49,224 nt of DNA from an uncultured Saprospiraceae bacterium (GTDB lineage Bacteria > Bacteroidota > Bacteroidia > Chitinophagales > Saprospiraceae), in NCBI GenBank assembly GCA_937951615.1, contig CALFBH010000051.1:1-49224 (forward strand), read 5' to 3'. A model generated the notes under the pieces. That model was not told the origin of the DNA, did not search any database, and was given only the letters and a program-made list of their open reading frames with translations. Below are positions 17,301 through 23,414 of this stretch, in pieces (the stretch's first letter is position 1; each line of letters starts with the position of its first letter). The position numbers and the translations under genes are program-made.

Positions 17301-19588
17301 CTTCTGTTATTGATATTGACATTGACCCAGATACAGGCTGTACGCCGCTGACCAGTACATTTACCAATAATTCTACGCCTTATTCCAGTGCTTATGACAT
17401 CAGCTGGGATTTTGGTGATACCAATACTTCTACCGACGAGAATCCAATGCACACCTACACCACACCAGGCACTTATAGTGTAACGGTGAGCATCACTTCG
17501 CCGACAGGCTGTAACAGTCAGCAGGTCTATCCTGATGCTGTTTTTGTACAGGCAGGTTCTGCGGTAGGATTTACCTACGATTTTGATTCTTGTTCTTATG
17601 ATCCCATACAATTTATTGACCAGTCTATACCGGGTGATAGTCCGATTGCAGGCTGGGAATGGGACTTTGGTGATGGCAATACTTCTACTTTGCAAAACCC
17701 AATTCACACCTACGCAGATATTGGTTCTTACGATGTAACCTTAACAGTACCTGATGCGAGTGGATGTGCCAATTCAATCACACAGACCATCAACTGGTTT
17801 CCTGCTCCAGTCATTGATATTGTGCCAGATAATGTGCAGGGTTGTCAGCCTTTATCGGTGACCTTTGCCAATAATTCATATCCGCTTATAGGCTATACAA
17901 CAGTCTGGGATTTGGGCGATGGCAATACTTCTACCGATGCCAGTCCGGTGCATAATTATCCTTATGCCGGAACTTATGATGTGTCGGTGACGATTACTTC
18001 CCCAACCAATTGTGAAGAGACAGCATTTTTCCCAGCTTTAATTCAGGTGGACTCTGTACCGGAAGTCAATTTCGCGCCAAGCGGCGGAACTTGTTTATTT
18101 GGACCAGTGCAGTTTGAAGACCTGACACCTGATAATGGCGCACCGATGGCGAGCTGGGACTGGGATTTTGGTGATGGTAATACTTCTAATTTGCAAAACC
18201 CCATTTATGAATACACCACTTCAAACAGTTATGATGTGACCCTTACGGTAACAGCGCAAAATGGTTGTGCCAACACCATCACACAAACCATCAATTGGGA
18301 ATTTATACCTGATATTATTGTCGAACCTAGTGATGTAAGAGGTTGTATTCCGCATACCGTGACTTTTGATAATCTATCTGATCCGATTCCTAACTGGACA
18401 GCCATTTGGGATTTTGGTGATGGCAATAGTTCGACCGATATTAGCCCGACGCATACCTATCCCTACTCTGGGACTTATGATGTCATGCTGACCATGGAAT
18501 CGCCATTTGGCTGTGTAATTGATACTTTATATGTCAGTTATATTCAGGTTGATACGATACCAACGGCAGGTTTTGATTTTGAATTTTCCTGCGAAGATGA
18601 GGCCGTTGTTTTCACTGACACTTCTACGCCGAATGGCTCGCCAGTCGTCAGTTGGTTCTGGGATTTTGGTGATGCTACGACTTCGACTTTACAAAACCCA
18701 TTGCATGCTTTCCCGCCTGTTGCCGGCATGTATGACGTGACGCTTACGGTAACGGATGATAATGGCTGTATCGACAGCATCATGCAGCAGGTGGACTGGT
18801 TTCCGCCAGCAGTGGTAAATTTTGAAGCAGATGATGATTTTGGCTGTGCTCCGCATACCGTGACTTTTATCAACAACTCTGTGCCGCTCGATCCTGGTTA
18901 TGAAATGTTTTGGGATTTGGGCAATGGTGAAACCAGCACAGAACTGGAACCTGTCACGACTTACGATACAGGGGTTTATACGGTTTCTTTACAAATTACT
19001 GCGCCGACGGGCTGTGTGACGGAATTGGTACTCAATAATTACATCCGTGTAACTGATCCACCAATTGCTGATTTTACTTTTACACCGCCCAATCCGACCA
19101 ACTTAGATCCTGAAGTATCTTTTTCGGAAAATGCACAAAACGAAACGGAGTGGTATTGGGATTTTGGAAATGGCGATTCTTCGCAGCAACCCAATCCGAC
19201 TTATGCTTACCCTGATACAGGGATTTATAATGTGACTTTATACGTCTCTCAGCCTAGTGGTTGTACGGATAGTATTACGCAGGTCATTGATGTCGCGCCA
19301 GTCTTCACCTACTTCCTCCCCAATGCCTTCACGCCAAACTTTGACGATACGAATGACGGTTTTAAGGGAGCAGGTATTACTTGGACACTGCGCCAGTTTG
19401 AAATGACTATTTTTAATCGCTGGGGCGAAATGGTGTTCCAGACGAATGACCCAAATGAAGCCTGGAATGGACGAAAGAACAACAGCGGACAGATGTCGCC
19501 AAATGGTGTTTATGTATATCTGGTGACGCTAACGGAAGGACGTGGGAAGATGCATGAGTATAAGGGATATGCTACTTTGATTCGGTGA
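11348..19588 (+). CDS. giant PKD-array surface protein with gliding-type T9SS C-terminal domain
   Basis: A 2746-residue secreted protein. Residues 1-23 are a signal peptide. Residues 24-298 form the N-terminal domain typical of these giants (ATHIVGGELSYECLGG, VYRDCF, FAYQRCCRNNT). Then come about 28 PKD-like beta-sandwich units of about 82-87 residues each (residues about 300-2650), marked by WDFGDG, NPTYEY, PGTYTVTL and a closing NGC or TGC. Two types alternate strictly: one opens GCTPHTVTFTNNS, the other DLCVAGPLAFTDNT. Almost every unit has two cysteines, which should form one disulfide. The end (from about 2652, FLPNAFTPNFDDTNDGF, IFNRWGEMVF, PNGVYVYLV) is the type B/CHU_C sorting domain, so export is through T9SS with surface attachment. 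An adhesion or matrix role is inferred. The last about 90 bases of the neighbouring gap begin with GGGTTGC-type words. Confidence 0.95.
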   Translation: MKIFTKIFLSLFILCCFNPQLQATHIVGGELSYECLGGQQYRITMKVYRDCFFGQASFDDPARIAIYTGSNGTTLFDNLLVDLDQIDNIPPVVSNPCLTPPSNVCVEVGLYQEVVTLPYDPDGYHFAYQRCCRNNTITNITNPQAAGATYTIYISDEAQQTCNNSPTFADFPPIVICVNEDINFDNSATDIEGDQIIYSFCAPFLGGSQATPVPATAAPPPYNQVNFVTPPYTAGAPLAGIPTVTIDPNTGLISGTPQNLGQFVVGICIEEYRNGQLLSITKRDFQFNVVDCVQTLLADIQEDITISDDEYVLNSCGDPTVTFVNQSTPSNLINSYYWEFDLNNGNVATSGLQNPTITFPGPDTYAGFLVVNPGNVSCTDTAEIFINIFPDIFADFDITFDPCSLDPIVFTDQTIADAGGVIYDWDFGDGSSSNDQNPTHIFAPGDYTITLDVEDVNGCTDQVSQNITYYPTPAMGFDISDPAGCAPHTVIFTNTSLPFTSDYDIFWTFGDGGTSSDLNPAYTYTTPGQYDVSLTITSPTGCVGTEVFQSIDIQLGPNIDFTNSDLCIEGLISFTDQTTPDGGPITSWDWDFGDSNGSSDQNPTHEYANPGTYTVSLTVDDVEGCSNDFVQTVDYYPVSDIDISVDDDAGCTPHTATFTNNSMPFTGTYDIAWDFGDGLGTSTAVNPTYTYTTPGTYTVTVVVTSPTGCTSQEVYTDMIFVQAGPTISFTTSDLCVAGPIMFTDQTVAGDGVLTNWNWTFGDGDVSTDQNPMHEYATPGTYDVSLNVIDEFGCNNTITQTIDYYPAPDVDIAITPPAGCTPLTVNFNNNSAPFTAGYTIEWDFGDGIGISPLFSPTYEYTTAGTYDVTITMTSPSGCTVQQVFPDAVFVQAGPDVSFTFSDPCTPGPISYTDNTIPGDGTITNWNWDFGDGVGTSTLQNPTYEFTAPGTYTVNLEIIDEFGCTNTVSEVIAYFPAPIIDIDYDDAGCTPHTVTFTNNSQPITPAFTVEWDFGDGIGTSTDVSPTYTYNTPGTYPVTLTITSPNGCVSQATLPSVFVQAGPTVAFTFSDPCVIGPISYTDNTTLGDGVITNWNWDFGDGVGTSTQQNPVYEFTTPGTYTITLEIIDANGCINTSSETIAYFPAPVIDIDYDEAGCTPHTVTFTNNSQPITPAFLVEWDFGDGIGTSTDVSPTYTYNTPGTYPVTVTITSPNGCSSQTTLPSVFVQAGPVVAFTYSDPCIPGPLSYTDGTTPGDGTLTNWNWDFGDGVGTSTQQNPSYEFAVPGTYTVTLEIIDQFGCTNTLSETIDYFPAPAISIDIDPASGCTPHTVTFTNNSQPLSPVYLVEWDFGDGFGTSTDVSPTYTYNQPGTYDVTVTITAPNGCTNQQVFSDAIFAQIGPNLAFSYSDLCVAGPLAFTDNTTIGDGTLSTWDWDFGDGVGTSTQQNPTYEYTTPGTYVVTLNITDTNGCDNSISETIDYFPAPVVDVTIDPPAGCTPHTVTFTNNSMPLTGVYTVAWDFGDGIGTSTDVSPVYTYTTAGTYDVTLTMTSPTGCTVQQVFPDAVFAQIGPNLAFSYSDLCVAGPLAFTDNTTIGDGTLSTWDWDFGDGVGTSTQQNPSYEYATPGTYTVTLNITDTNGCDNSISETIDYFPAPAVDVTIDPPAGCTPHTVTFTNNSLPLTGVYTVAWDFGDGIGTSTDVSPVYTYTTAGTYDVTLTMTSPTGCTVQQVFSDAVFAQIGPNLAFSYSDLCVAGPLAFTDNTTIGDGALSTWNWDFGDGVGTSTQQNPTYEYATPGTYTVTLNITDTNGCDNTISETIDYFPAPVVDVTIDPPAGCTPHTVTFTNNSLPLTGVYTVAWDFGDGIGTSTDVSPVYTYTTPGTYDVTLTMTSPTGCTVQQVFADAVFVQVGPNMAFIYSDLCIPGPISFTDQTTIGDGALSNWNWDFGDGAGTSTLQNPTYEYATPGTYIVTLNILDANGCDNTISETIDYFPASVIDIDIDPDTGCTPLTSTFTNNSTPYSSAYDISWDFGDTNTSTDENPMHTYTTPGTYSVTVSITSPTGCNSQQVYPDAVFVQAGSAVGFTYDFDSCSYDPIQFIDQSIPGDSPIAGWEWDFGDGNTSTLQNPIHTYADIGSYDVTLTVPDASGCANSITQTINWFPAPVIDIVPDNVQGCQPLSVTFANNSYPLIGYTTVWDLGDGNTSTDASPVHNYPYAGTYDVSVTITSPTNCEETAFFPALIQVDSVPEVNFAPSGGTCLFGPVQFEDLTPDNGAPMASWDWDFGDGNTSNLQNPIYEYTTSNSYDVTLTVTAQNGCANTITQTINWEFIPDIIVEPSDVRGCIPHTVTFDNLSDPIPNWTAIWDFGDGNSSTDISPTHTYPYSGTYDVMLTMESPFGCVIDTLYVSYIQVDTIPTAGFDFEFSCEDEAVVFTDTSTPNGSPVVSWFWDFGDATTSTLQNPLHAFPPVAGMYDVTLTVTDDNGCIDSIMQQVDWFPPAVVNFEADDDFGCAPHTVTFINNSVPLDPGYEMFWDLGNGETSTELEPVTTYDTGVYTVSLQITAPTGCVTELVLNNYIRVTDPPIADFTFTPPNPTNLDPEVSFSENAQNETEWYWDFGNGDSSQQPNPTYAYPDTGIYNVTLYVSQPSGCTDSITQVIDVAPVFTYFLPNAFTPNFDDTNDGFKGAGITWTLRQFEMTIFNRWGEMVFQTNDPNEAWNGRKNNSGQMSPNGVYVYLVTLTEGRGKMHEYKGYATLIR
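15531..17051 (+). repeat. three near-identical 507-bp tandem copies within the PKD gene
   Basis: The marker GACCAAACTTAGCTTTCAG occurs at 15531, 16038 and 16545, exactly 507 bp apart, and a diverged copy begins at about 17052. Each 507-bp unit encodes one pair of alternating PKD units (169 residues). Long stretches are identical at DNA level, for example the phase around SETIDYFPAP, while flanking pairs are clearly diverged. Recent duplication or gene conversion in the array is the simplest explanation, and copy number may vary between strains. Confidence 0.9.
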
Positions 19589-19936
19589 TTGGGTTGCGAG
19601 TTGCGGGTTGGGCGAGTTGTTCAATTACTTCGATATTCATGTTGGAGTTTTCTGAATTTTAAAAAAGAGTTTTGGGCTTTTGGTTTTGGCAAATACACTT
19701 TTATAAAACATTATTATGAAAGTAAATAAACCAAATGTTCCTCCCTCAGAACCCAAGACCCAAAACTCTAAACGAAATGTGCATAATTAGAGCTGATAGA
19801 CATTTCTACCAGCCCTGATCAATAATTACGCTAAGGTAAAATCTCATTGTTTTTCAAGATATATTCTCTTATTATTTGTTATTTCATAAAAGTCCTAAAG
19901 TTTGTAGTTTCATAAGGCAAAAAAGCATCTTAATAC
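19589..19936. repeat. gene-free gap with several word repeats
   Basis: No reliable gene. Directly after the PKD stop lies GGGTTGCGAGTTGCGGGTTG, then ACTTCGATATTC (another family). AGAGTTTTGGG (19666-19676) is matched in inverted orientation by CCCAAAACTCT (19759-19769) about 80 bases on, each followed or preceded by further TTTTGG or CCAAGACC words. No T-tailed stem typical of a terminator is seen, although the inverted pair could serve as one. Confidence 0.6.
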
Positions 19937-20356
19937 TTGTTAATCAGCAATTTAAAATTAAAAGTATTTAGGTTTCAAGGCTTATGGTTTGTTGCAGCGG
20001 TAATCGGTGTCATCGTAATAACAAATGAGTTTTGTACATGTTCCGAGCCTTTATATAAGGTTGTAATGAAAACTCTTTCTGACTTAGATGATAGCGGGAT
20101 AACTGATCTGGAGGAAATAAAACCATCGTTTGATAAAGTCATTGAAAAATCTGAGGAGACAAAAATACGCCTTAACAAAAAACTGGGTAAAGAATGGATC
20201 ACAATTATGGTATCTTCTCATTCATACGCTCCAAAATATGAAAAACTGCCGGACAATACACGATGTTTTCTTTGTGTAATTGCAAATGGTCTGCAAATTC
20301 AAAATTATCGGTATATGGATATTCTCGGCAGGCTTTTGGTCGAACTTCGTAAATGA
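19937..20356 (+). CDS. possible small membrane protein, truncated or overlapping (uncertain)
   Basis: An open frame of 139 codons. The first about 88 codons read like a genuine protein: a hydrophobic segment GLWFVAAVIGVIVIT (about residues 15-29), a Cys-containing CTCSEP, then an amphipathic helix with DLEEIKPSFDKVIEK and EETKIRLNKKLG. From about 20205 it runs antisense through the 3' end of the ykgJ-like gene, and the remaining 50 codons look like a shadow. It may be a gene whose true 3' part was lost where it now meets its neighbour, or chance. No family is recognised. Confidence 0.3.
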   Translation: MLISNLKLKVFRFQGLWFVAAVIGVIVITNEFCTCSEPLYKVVMKTLSDLDDSGITDLEEIKPSFDKVIEKSEETKIRLNKKLGKEWITIMVSSHSYAPKYEKLPDNTRCFLCVIANGLQIQNYRYMDILGRLLVELRK

Positions 20357-20702
20357 GGCAGGTATGGTCTTGCTGTAGGAAAGGACAGGGCGTGGTCTTC
20401 ATCACCATATCGCCGTCTTCGTCCTCGTGCAAATATTCGCTTTGAAATTTAGAGGATTTCATGCCGAGGTTTTTGGCAATTCGAGAGGCATCGGTGCGAT
20501 TGACGATGGGTGGGATTGTGCTACAGCAGTTGGTACAGTCGAGACAGCTTATTTCTTTGAAAACTTCTTCGTGTAATTCATCGGCGCGTTGGTTGAGTTT
20601 TTTAGTGTTTTCTCGTTTGAGTCGGTCGATAAATTTTCGCTGCTCCCTCTTGGTGAGTTGGCGGCGGGTTTTCCAGTCTTCGATTAAGTTGATTGAATTC
20701 AT
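20205..20702 (-). CDS. YkgJ-type cysteine cluster protein
   Basis: A 165-residue protein of the CxxCxxCC zinc/iron-chelating family (YkgJ/FliB-like cluster). The motif SCLDCTNCCSTIPPIV is followed by NRTDASRIAKNLGM, then TPCPFLQQDHTCLIYEVRPKAC and REYPY with further cysteines, and YCPAV near the end. Eight cysteines probably bind a metal; function is unknown. The basic helical N terminus (TKREQRKFIDRLKREN) is normal for Bacteroidota members. It is last of the leftward run that includes ubiA, uppP and ftsX, but a 142-base GGGTTGC array separates it from ubiA. Confidence 0.85.
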   Translation of the reverse strand: MNSINLIEDWKTRRQLTKREQRKFIDRLKRENTKKLNQRADELHEEVFKEISCLDCTNCCSTIPPIVNRTDASRIAKNLGMKSSKFQSEYLHEDEDGDMVMKTTPCPFLQQDHTCLIYEVRPKACREYPYTDNFEFADHLQLHKENIVYCPAVFHILERMNEKIP

Positions 20703-20738
20703 TGTGTTGGTTGTTGAGTTGTTGAGTTGCGAGTTGTC

Positions 20739-20880
20739 GGGTTGCGGGTTGCGGGTTGTCGGGTTGCGGGTTGTCGGGTTGCGGGTTGTCGGGTTGTCGG
20801 GTTGCGGGTTGCGGGTTGTCGGGTTGCGGGTTGTCGGGTTGTCGGGTTGCGGGTTGTCGGGTTGCGGGTTGTCGGGTTGC
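20739..20880. repeat. two-word tandem array of GGGTTGC and GGGTTGTC
   Basis: Nineteen uninterrupted units of two kinds, a 7-mer S (GGGTTGC) and an 8-mer L (GGGTTGTC), in the order S S L S L S L L S S L S L L S L S L S: ten S and nine L, 142 bases with no other base. A degenerate lead-in (GTTGAGTTGCGAGTTGTC) precedes it from about 20712. Runs of three G every 4-5 bases on the + strand satisfy the G-quadruplex pattern many times over. It sits between ubiA and the ykgJ-like gene, 37 bases before the latter's start. It is not a CRISPR, since there are no spacers. Confidence 0.95.
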
Positions 20881-20915
20881 GCATCGGGGCGTTTTTTGAA
20901 CCACTAAGGTTTGAT

Positions 20916-20945
20916 TTATCATTCATAGTTCATCATTCATCATTC
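20916..20945. repeat. TTCATCATTCATC word repeat at the ubiA stop
   Basis: Bases 20918-20945 repeat the words ATTCATAG, TTCATCATTCATCATTCA. Read leftward the ubiA stop TGA (20944-20946) is the first base triplet of the repeat (TGAATGATGAATGATGAAC). The same words occur at 110-122, 22763-22820 and 28870-28890. Confidence 0.7.
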
Positions 20946-21804
20946 AAATAACGCTGTCCAAAATTACGCAAATTCCCAAAAACATGCTGGCGAATCCATT
21001 GGTGGTGAAAAAAGCGAGATTGACACGGCTGAGGTCATTGGGTTTTACTAAGGTATGTTGATAGCCTAATAGGAGAACAAAAACACCTGTTCCCAACCAA
21101 GTCAGCCAATTAAATGCGGGGAGACTTTGTAGGAAGTAAGCGGCAGCAATAATTAAAACTGCGCAGATAAAATGAAGAAAAGTGGAGAGTTGCAAAGCTC
21201 TGCCTTTACCAAGAAAAACAGGAATAGATTTCAGATTTAAAGAACGGTCAAATTCTTCGTCTTGCAAGGCATAAATAATATCAAAACCAGACACCCAGCA
21301 TAAAACCGCAAAGGAATAGAGTAGCGGAATGAGATCGAATGTGCCTCCCGCAGCGAGGTAGGCACCGATAGGTGCTAATGCCAACCCGAGTCCGAGTACA
21401 AAATGACATAAAGCTGTAAAACGCTTGGTATAACTATAACCCAGAATCACTAATAAAGCAATAGGGGAAAGGTAAAAGCAAAGTGGATTGATAAAATAGG
21501 TGGTCGCAATAAACAAAAGGCTTGAGATAATGACAAACCATAAAGCGGACTTGGCTGTAATAATACCTGCGGGAATTTCGCGCTGTATAGTCCGTGGATT
21601 TTTTTCGTCAATATCCCGATCTAAGTAGCGATTAAAAGCCATTGCTGCACTTCGTGCAAAGACCATGCAGAATAACATGAGTACAAATAAGCGGATATCG
21701 AAATAGGTATTAAATTGCTGTAAAGCAATAAAAAAACCAATCAACGCAAATGGCAATGCGAATATGGTGTGGCTAAATTTGATTAAAGAAAGGTAGTGTT
21801 TCAT
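20944..21804 (-). CDS. ubiA: UbiA-family prenyltransferase
   Basis: A 286-residue polytopic membrane enzyme that transfers a polyprenyl chain to an aromatic acceptor. Both Asp-rich motifs are present: NRYLDRDIDEKNPRT (58-72) and DIIYALQDEEFDRSL (175-189), with about eight membrane helices. The family is annotated as 4-hydroxybenzoate polyprenyltransferase. In menaquinone-making Bacteroidota such proteins are often the futalosine-pathway enzyme MqnP, and since ubiquinone is not expected here, that role is more likely than true UbiA. It follows uppP, another polyprenyl enzyme, in the same leftward run. The substrate is inferred. Confidence 0.85.
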   Translation of the reverse strand: MKHYLSLIKFSHTIFALPFALIGFFIALQQFNTYFDIRLFVLMLFCMVFARSAAMAFNRYLDRDIDEKNPRTIQREIPAGIITAKSALWFVIISSLLFIATTYFINPLCFYLSPIALLVILGYSYTKRFTALCHFVLGLGLALAPIGAYLAAGGTFDLIPLLYSFAVLCWVSGFDIIYALQDEEFDRSLNLKSIPVFLGKGRALQLSTFLHFICAVLIIAAAYFLQSLPAFNWLTWLGTGVFVLLLGYQHTLVKPNDLSRVNLAFFTTNGFASMFLGICVILDSVI

Positions 21805-21880
21805 TTTAAATGCTTTGTGAAATCACATTTAAAACCCCTAAAAAGCAGATAAGTTGAGTTAAAATCCAAAATTCAAAATT

Positions 21881-21950
21881 TTCTCGCAAAGTCGCGAAGG
21901 CGCAAAGTTTTTAATTTGCAATAAGCCCATTCGTAATTCGTAATTAATTC
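21881..21950. repeat. CGCAAAG-type and ATTCGTAATT-type words between uppP and ubiA
   Basis: Two word families lie side by side. TTCTCGCAAAGTCGCGAAGG continues into CGCAAAG (21881-21908), and CATTCGTAATTCGTAATTAA covers 21929-21948. The second runs into the uppP stop (TGA, 21949-21951). The 144-base gap contains nothing else recognisable. Confidence 0.65.
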
Positions 21951-22752
21951 AAAGCCCTGCGATGATGGCAATTGTACCAACAATAAAACAGTAAATCGCG
22001 AAATAAACCAGTTTGCCCCGTTTTACCAATTCAATCATCCAGGTACAGGCAATCAGACCAGAAATAAATGCAGCGATAAAACCAACCAGTAAAGGCATAA
22101 CATCAAAATTGGCAGGCGGAGCTTCGACCAAGTCTTTGACTTTGAGTAAAGTTGCTCCAATAATTGGTGGTAACACCATCAGAAAAGAAAACCGGGCAAT
22201 TTTAGTTTTATCAACGCCAAGCAATAAGCCCGTCGCAATAGTACTACCCGAACGAGAAATACCCGGCAAGACTGATATTGCTTGCGCGACGCCAATGATG
22301 GCAGCGTCTTTGAAACCGACTTTATGCCCTTTATTACGCAGCCCTTCAGCATATTTGGTCAGGTATAATAAAATTCCCGTGAGAATTAACATACAGCCGA
22401 CCAGCAATATATTACCATTGAAAAAAGACTCTACATATTCCTCGAAAAACAGACCAATCAGTCCGACTGGAACCATGGACAATAAAATCTTTGCCGCAAA
22501 TTGGGTTTCTTCATTCCAGTTGAAACGAAATAAACCACCTAAAATTTCAATAATATCCTTTCGGAAAACAATCATGGTACTCAGTACCGTAGCGAAGTGG
22601 AGAATGACAGTAAACAATAGCTCATATTCATTATCACCCGGATCATAATTGAGCAATACTTTCCCCAACTCAATATGCCCACTGCTGCTGACAGGTAAAA
22701 ATTCTGTCAATCCCTGCAAAATGCCCAATAAGAGGGCTTTTAGTAATTCCAT
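21949..22752 (-). CDS. uppP: undecaprenyl-diphosphatase UppP (BacA)
   Basis: A 267-residue inner-membrane enzyme that converts undecaprenyl diphosphate to the monophosphate, recycling the lipid carrier for peptidoglycan and surface glycans. The signature LQGLTEFLPVSSSGH (12-26, with Glu17) and the second motif PGISRSGSTIATGL are intact, with about eight membrane helices. Start 22752 is chosen: the open frame upstream to 22806 is merely translated repeat words (FIVHHSSF). It lies between DUF3098 and ubiA. The neighbourhood ftsX-DUF3098-uppP is a recurring Bacteroidota arrangement; truB, often next, is absent here and ubiA takes its place. Confidence 0.95.
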   Translation of the reverse strand: MELLKALLLGILQGLTEFLPVSSSGHIELGKVLLNYDPGDNEYELLFTVILHFATVLSTMIVFRKDIIEILGGLFRFNWNEETQFAAKILLSMVPVGLIGLFFEEYVESFFNGNILLVGCMLILTGILLYLTKYAEGLRNKGHKVGFKDAAIIGVAQAISVLPGISRSGSTIATGLLLGVDKTKIARFSFLMVLPPIIGATLLKVKDLVEAPPANFDVMPLLVGFIAAFISGLIACTWMIELVKRGKLVYFAIYCFIVGTIAIIAGL

Positions 22753-22762
22753 GTAATGTGAA

Positions 22763-22820
22763 ACGATAAATGATGAATGATGAACGATGAATTTTAAATT
22801 CACCACTTAAATTCATCATT
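22763..22820. repeat. TGATGAATGATGAA word repeat between DUF3098 and uppP
   Basis: AACGATAAATGATGAATGAT and GAACGATGAATTTTAAATT cover 22762-22800. AAATTCATCATT (22809-22820) is the inverted word, so GATGAATTT/AAATTCATC can form a hairpin. Translated, it gives the FIVHHSSFIV string that falsely lengthens the uppP frame. The unit spans the whole gap and reaches the DUF3098 stop codon. Confidence 0.75.
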
Positions 22821-23199
22821 ACTTTTTAAAGATGGCTACGATTTCTACGATGATGCCGGTCAAGATGAATAAGGGACCCAGTGTAATTCTGCGGAAACTA
22901 TAAATGATGCTTTCATCCCAGACTTCTGGATTGGGTTGCGCACCACCAGACATTAGAGCATAGCCGAGTAACATGAGTAAGACACCCAAGCCCATCAGCA
23001 TGTAATTTTGTCTGCCATAGAGTAAGGGTTCACCTTGTGATTGATTGGCAGCCATAGCAGCCGATTTTGGATTGAAGCGGGAAGCTGTTTTAGAAGGTGA
23101 TCTTTTGCCAGTTTCTACCGTTTTTTTCGAAGTGGTAATAACGACCTTCTTAGAGCTGTCTTGTGGCGTAGATTTTTTACTATATTTCTTTTTACTCAT
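22819..23199 (-). CDS. DUF3098 family membrane protein
   Basis: A 126-residue protein. The first about 60 residues are basic and low complexity (KKKYSKKSTPQDSSKKVV). The conserved C-terminal part has YGRQNYMLMGLGVLLMLLGY as the first membrane helix, ALMSGG, PEVWDESIIYSFRRITLGP and a second helix LFILTGIIVEIVAIF, all typical of DUF3098. The family is almost always next to ftsX and uppP in Bacteroidota, which suggests a role in envelope growth or division; no reaction is known. The long basic N-terminal tail is cytoplasmic and may contact nucleic acid or partner proteins. Confidence 0.9.
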   Translation of the reverse strand: MSKKKYSKKSTPQDSSKKVVITTSKKTVETGKRSPSKTASRFNPKSAAMAANQSQGEPLLYGRQNYMLMGLGVLLMLLGYALMSGGAQPNPEVWDESIIYSFRRITLGPLFILTGIIVEIVAIFKK

Positions 23200-23324
23200 T
23201 ACTTTATCGTGTTGATGTATTGTGGTGTTGGTGTGTTGTCGTGCAAAGTTAAGATATTAGTGCGAATTTTTGCCTAAAGAAAATATTAATTGCCGTTAAA
23301 GGCGCGTTAATAATTCTATTTGGA

Positions 23325-23392
23325 GGTCGATGGTCAATAGTCCATGGTCGATGGCTGTCTTAGCTTCGACTATTGACCATCGACTATGGACG
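23325..23392. repeat. inverted TCGATGGTC word repeat between ftsX and DUF3098
   Basis: Left arm GGTCGATGGTCAATAGTCCA continues to TGGTCGATGG (23325-23354). Right arm CGACTATTGACCATCGACTA ends TGGACG (23367-23392) in the opposite orientation. It lies inside a presumed operon rather than at a convergent junction, so terminator function is less likely here. It is a member of the family at 849-969 and 5305-5333. Confidence 0.75.
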
Positions 23393-23414
23393 AAAAGCAC
23401 TTTCTTTTGAAATT

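Noticed and set aside
11570-18876. Many leftward open frames of 60-160 codons inside the PKD gene
   Set aside because: They lie antisense to a repetitive gene with strong codon bias, and repeat every 507 bp with the gene. The sense frame has domains throughout.
20712-20880. CRISPR array
   Set aside because: Units of 7 and 8 bp are contiguous with no unique spacers, and no cas genes are in the window.
20461-20951. Four overlapping frames across the GGGTTGC array, encoding strings such as ATRQPATRQP and GLRVVGLRVV
   Set aside because: They are six-frame translations of the tandem repeat; both strands and several frames stay open only because the units lack stops. No start context or family supports them.
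22753-22806. Upstream extension of uppP beginning MVNLKFIVHHSSF
   Set aside because: The extension is translated TTCATCATTCATC repeat. UppP proteins begin within a few residues of the first helix, which the start at 22752 provides.
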